Program-made: the position numbers and the translations under genes
The notes under the pieces: generated by a model
The model's database searches: none
What the model was told of the DNA's origin: nothing
What the model saw: only the letters and a program-made list of their open reading frames with translations
Assembly (NCBI RefSeq): GCF_001729485.1
Contig: NZ_CP017157.1
Location: forward strand, 4,836,001 to 4,900,000
Source of the DNA: Streptomyces lydicus
GTDB lineage: Bacteria > Actinomycetota > Actinomycetes > Streptomycetales > Streptomycetaceae
Length of the DNA stretch: 64,000 bases
Direction: 5' to 3'
Shown: positions 61,734-64,000 of the stretch, piece by piece
How positions within the stretch are numbered: position 1 is the first letter of the stretch
Layout of the letters: each line of letters opens with the position of its first letter

Positions 61734-62656
61734 GCGAGCGCGTCATGGCACGCCCCGTGCGGGCGCGGGGCCGGGCGGAGCGGGAGGACGGCACGCCCGC
61801 CGCCGTGCCGCGGGGGCGGCGGGCCGGGCGGCGGCCGCCGCGGTGGTCGCTGCTGCTGCGCTACCTGCTGCTGCTCGCGGTGCTGGCGCTGACCGTAGGA
61901 CCATTCCTCTGGCAGCTGTCCACCTCGCTCAAGGGCCCCGGTGAGGACATCTACCGCTATCCGCCGAGCCTGGTGCCGCACCGGGCCACCCTCGCCAACT
62001 ACGGCGAGGTGGCCCGGATCATCCCGGTGTGGGACTTCGCGCTGAACTCGCTGAAGGTGGCCGCCGCCAATGCGGTCACCAACTGCGCGGGGGCGGCGCT
62101 GGCCGGCTACGCGCTGGCCCGGATGCGCTTCCGGGGCCGCCGGGCCGCGCTGGTCGTGTTCGTCATGGCGATGCTGGTGCCGGTCGAGTCCATCATGATC
62201 GCCCAGTTCGTGACGATGCGGGAGCTCCAGCTCAACAACACCCTGCTCGGCGTGGTGCTGCCCGGCTGCATCGGCGGGATGAACGTGCTGCTGATGCGGA
62301 ACGCCTTCGCCGGCCTGCCGTACGAGGTCGAGGAGGCGGCGTTCGTCGACGGCGCCAACGCGTGGCAGCGGTTCGTCCGGATCGCCCTGCCGTCGGTCAA
62401 GGGCACCCTCGCGGTCGTGGCGATCTTCGCCTTCATGGGGGCCTGGGACGACTTCCTGTGGCCGCTGATCGTGCTGAGCGACCAGTCGAAGTTCACCCTG
62501 ACCATCGGCCTGAACTTCCTGCACGGCACCTTCGCGGACAACCAGCGGCTGGTCGCGGCCGGCACCGTCATCGCCGTCCTCCCGCTGATCGTGCTGTTCG
62601 CCTGTCTGCAGCGCTACTTCTTCCGCGGCGTCGGTGAGGGCGCCGTCAAGGGCTGA
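61730..62656 (+). CDS. Sugar ABC transporter permease (MalG-like)
   Basis: A 308-residue six-helix permease. An Arg-rich cytoplasmic extension (about 1-38) precedes helix 1. The EAA loop is VEEAAFVDGANAWQRFVRIALPS, and the C-terminus LQRYFFRGVGEGAVKG is typical. As in the other importer, no ATPase gene is present, so a shared ATPase such as MsiK is likely. Confidence 0.93.
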   Translation: MSERVMARPVRARGRAEREDGTPAAVPRGRRAGRRPPRWSLLLRYLLLLAVLALTVGPFLWQLSTSLKGPGEDIYRYPPSLVPHRATLANYGEVARIIPVWDFALNSLKVAAANAVTNCAGAALAGYALARMRFRGRRAALVVFVMAMLVPVESIMIAQFVTMRELQLNNTLLGVVLPGCIGGMNVLLMRNAFAGLPYEVEEAAFVDGANAWQRFVRIALPSVKGTLAVVAIFAFMGAWDDFLWPLIVLSDQSKFTLTIGLNFLHGTFADNQRLVAAGTVIAVLPLIVLFACLQRYFFRGVGEGAVKG

Positions 62657-62702
62657 GCCCGCCCGGTACGCGCCCGCACCCGCCCCGACCCACAGGAGCC
62701 CC

Positions 62703-64000
62703 ATGCGATTCGGCGTCAACTACACCCCCACCCAGGGCTGGTTCCACCACTGGCTGGACTTCGACGCGGACTCCGTACGTGCCGACCTCGACTCCATAGC
62801 CGGTCTCGGCCTGGACCACATCCGGGTCTTCCCGCTCTGGCCGCTCTTCCAGCCCAACCGGACGCTGATCCGGCCGCGCGCCGTGGAACAGCTGGTGGAG
62901 CTGGCGGACGCGGCCGCCGAACGCGGGCTGGACGTCAACGTCGACGGACTGCAGGGCCATCTGTCGAGCTTCGACTTCCTGCCCGCGTGGACCACGACCT
63001 GGCACCGCCGCAACCTCTTCACCGACCCGGACGTACTGGCCGGGCAGCAGGAGTATCTGCGGACGCTGGCGGCCGCGCTCGCCGACCGGCCCAACTTCCT
63101 CGGGATGACGCTCGGCAACGAGATCAACCAGTTCTCCGACGGCCCGCACCCGGACCCCGACCGCATCACCGCCGCGCAGGCCACCGCCTGGCTGGAGCGG
63201 ATGCTGGCGGCCTGCGAACGGGGCGCGCCGGGCCGGACGCATCTGCACGCCGCCTACGACGCCGCCTGGTACCGCGACGGGCACCCCTTCACCCCCGCCC
63301 AGGCGGCCCGACTGGGCGCGGTCACCGCCGTGCACTCCTGGGTGTTCAACGGCACCGCGCAGCGGCACGGCCCGACGGGCACCGCCACCGAGCAGCACGC
63401 CGCCTACCTCATCGAGCTGTCGAAGGCGTGGGCCGAGGACCCGCACCGCCCGGTGTGGCTCCAGGAGGTCGGCGCCCCCGCGCCGCACATCCCCGAGGAG
63501 CGGGCGGCGGGCTTCACCGAGGCCACCGTGACCCACGCCCTGGACTGCCCGGACCTGTGGGGCGTGACCTGGTGGTGTTCGCACGACGTCGCACGGTCGC
63601 TCGCGGACTTCCCGGAGCTGGAATACGGGCTGGGGCTGCTCGGCAACGACCGTACGGTCAAACCGGCGGGCCGGGCCATCGCGGCGCTGGCCGAGCAGTG
63701 GCGCGGCCGGCGGCACCGGCCGGCGGTCCGCGGCACCGCGCTGGTCGTCGACGCCGGCGAGGCCGGGACCGCGCCTGGGCGGTCGGTGTGCGCGCCCGGC
63801 GGCCCGGTCTTCGAGTCCTGGGCCGAGCTCGCCGCCGAGGGCGTCCGGCCGGCCCTCGTACTGGCCGAACGCGCCACCGACGCGGCGCACCTGGCGTCCC
63901 GTGGCATCACCGCGGTCCTGACTCCCGACGAGGTCGGGGGCGCCGCTGGGCGCCGCGGGGCGTCCGCTCCCGCGGGCCCGCGCCCGTCGTCACCGTCCGT
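62703..64000 (+). CDS. Glycoside hydrolase, clan GH-A (GH5-like), runs off right edge
   Basis: At least 432 codons, open to the end of the window. MRFGVNYTPTQGWFHHWLDF and LGLDHIRVFPLWPLFQPN open a TIM barrel. The acid/base is Glu140 in LGNEINQF and the nucleophile Glu255 in WLQEVGAP, so it is a retaining clan A enzyme resembling beta-mannosidase or beta-galactosidase groups. There is no signal peptide, so it should act on imported sugars. After about residue 340 the C-terminal part is less conserved. It is the fourth gene of the LacI-controlled operon, 46 bases after the permease. Confidence 0.88.
   Translation, partial: MRFGVNYTPTQGWFHHWLDFDADSVRADLDSIAGLGLDHIRVFPLWPLFQPNRTLIRPRAVEQLVELADAAAERGLDVNVDGLQGHLSSFDFLPAWTTTWHRRNLFTDPDVLAGQQEYLRTLAAALADRPNFLGMTLGNEINQFSDGPHPDPDRITAAQATAWLERMLAACERGAPGRTHLHAAYDAAWYRDGHPFTPAQAARLGAVTAVHSWVFNGTAQRHGPTGTATEQHAAYLIELSKAWAEDPHRPVWLQEVGAPAPHIPEERAAGFTEATVTHALDCPDLWGVTWWCSHDVARSLADFPELEYGLGLLGNDRTVKPAGRAIAALAEQWRGRRHRPAVRGTALVVDAGEAGTAPGRSVCAPGGPVFESWAELAAEGVRPALVLAERATDAAHLASRGITAVLTPDEVGGAAGRRGASAPAGPRPSSPS

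Overview
The window reads as chromosomal DNA of a Streptomyces or close relative. It is very GC-rich, uses GTG and TTG starts, and carries typical streptomycete families: a gvpO-gvpA gas-vesicle cluster, a divergent third EF-Tu, a SpoIIE-type phosphatase fused to an anti-sigma-like kinase domain, a SapA-like spore-associated protein, SCO6745-family and DUF6400 proteins, and sugar ABC operons with ROK and LacI regulators. No rRNA, tRNA, CRISPR array, insertion sequence or prophage was recognised. Both edges cut genes: gvpA on the left and a glycoside hydrolase on the right.

Layout. 0-7.5 kb (mostly minus strand): gvpA (partial), gvpO, a ProP-like MFS carrier, a PAS-PAS-GAF-PP2C-HATPase phosphatase, an APC permease and a YigZ/IMPACT protein. 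7.8-15 kb: a type VII secretion-associated protein, small housekeeping-type enzymes (CoA-binding, GNAT, YbaK), a divergent XRE-cupin/EamA pair, two left-handed beta-helix proteins (acyltransferase and gamma carbonic anhydrase), a DUF4333 protein and a lipoprotein esterase. 15-22.5 kb: a STAND ATPase, DedA, a thioesterase, an MFS exporter, a spermidine-synthase-like protein and a patatin. 22.7-26.1 kb: EF-Tu3, a TVP38 protein and UppP. 26-31 kb: hypothetical and small zinc-ribbon proteins, a membrane PP2C phosphatase and a TetR regulator divergent from an APC permease/amidohydrolase pair.

34.7-42.6 kb: a SRPBCC protein, an MFS protein, and a ROK repressor divergent from an ABC importer plus GH1 beta-glucosidase operon; the solute-binding gene of this operon carries a one-base frameshift. 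42.6-47.7 kb: Ohr/OhrR with a clear operator, a compact ACP-ketosynthase-alpha/beta-hydrolase locus, and an ArsR-SRPBCC pair. 48-52.5 kb: a cell-wall remodelling stretch with two tandem secreted transglycosylase-like genes that share a 329-bp identical 3' half and similar long 5' leaders, a small secreted protein, a GH25 lysozyme and a SapA-like protein. 52.6-57.8 kb: a CrtI-like oxidoreductase, an ABC exporter-type protein and an SDR-DUF2867 protein. 58-64 kb: a LacI repressor divergent from an ABC importer/glycoside-hydrolase operon whose promoter carries a palindromic operator between -35 and -10.

The genes form several self-contained regulatory units (repressor plus divergent transport or detoxification genes) rather than one large system. 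The least explained pieces are the ACP-KS-hydrolase locus, the paired transglycosylase leaders, the cysteine-free EF-Tu3 and the coupled DUF6400/zinc-ribbon pair.
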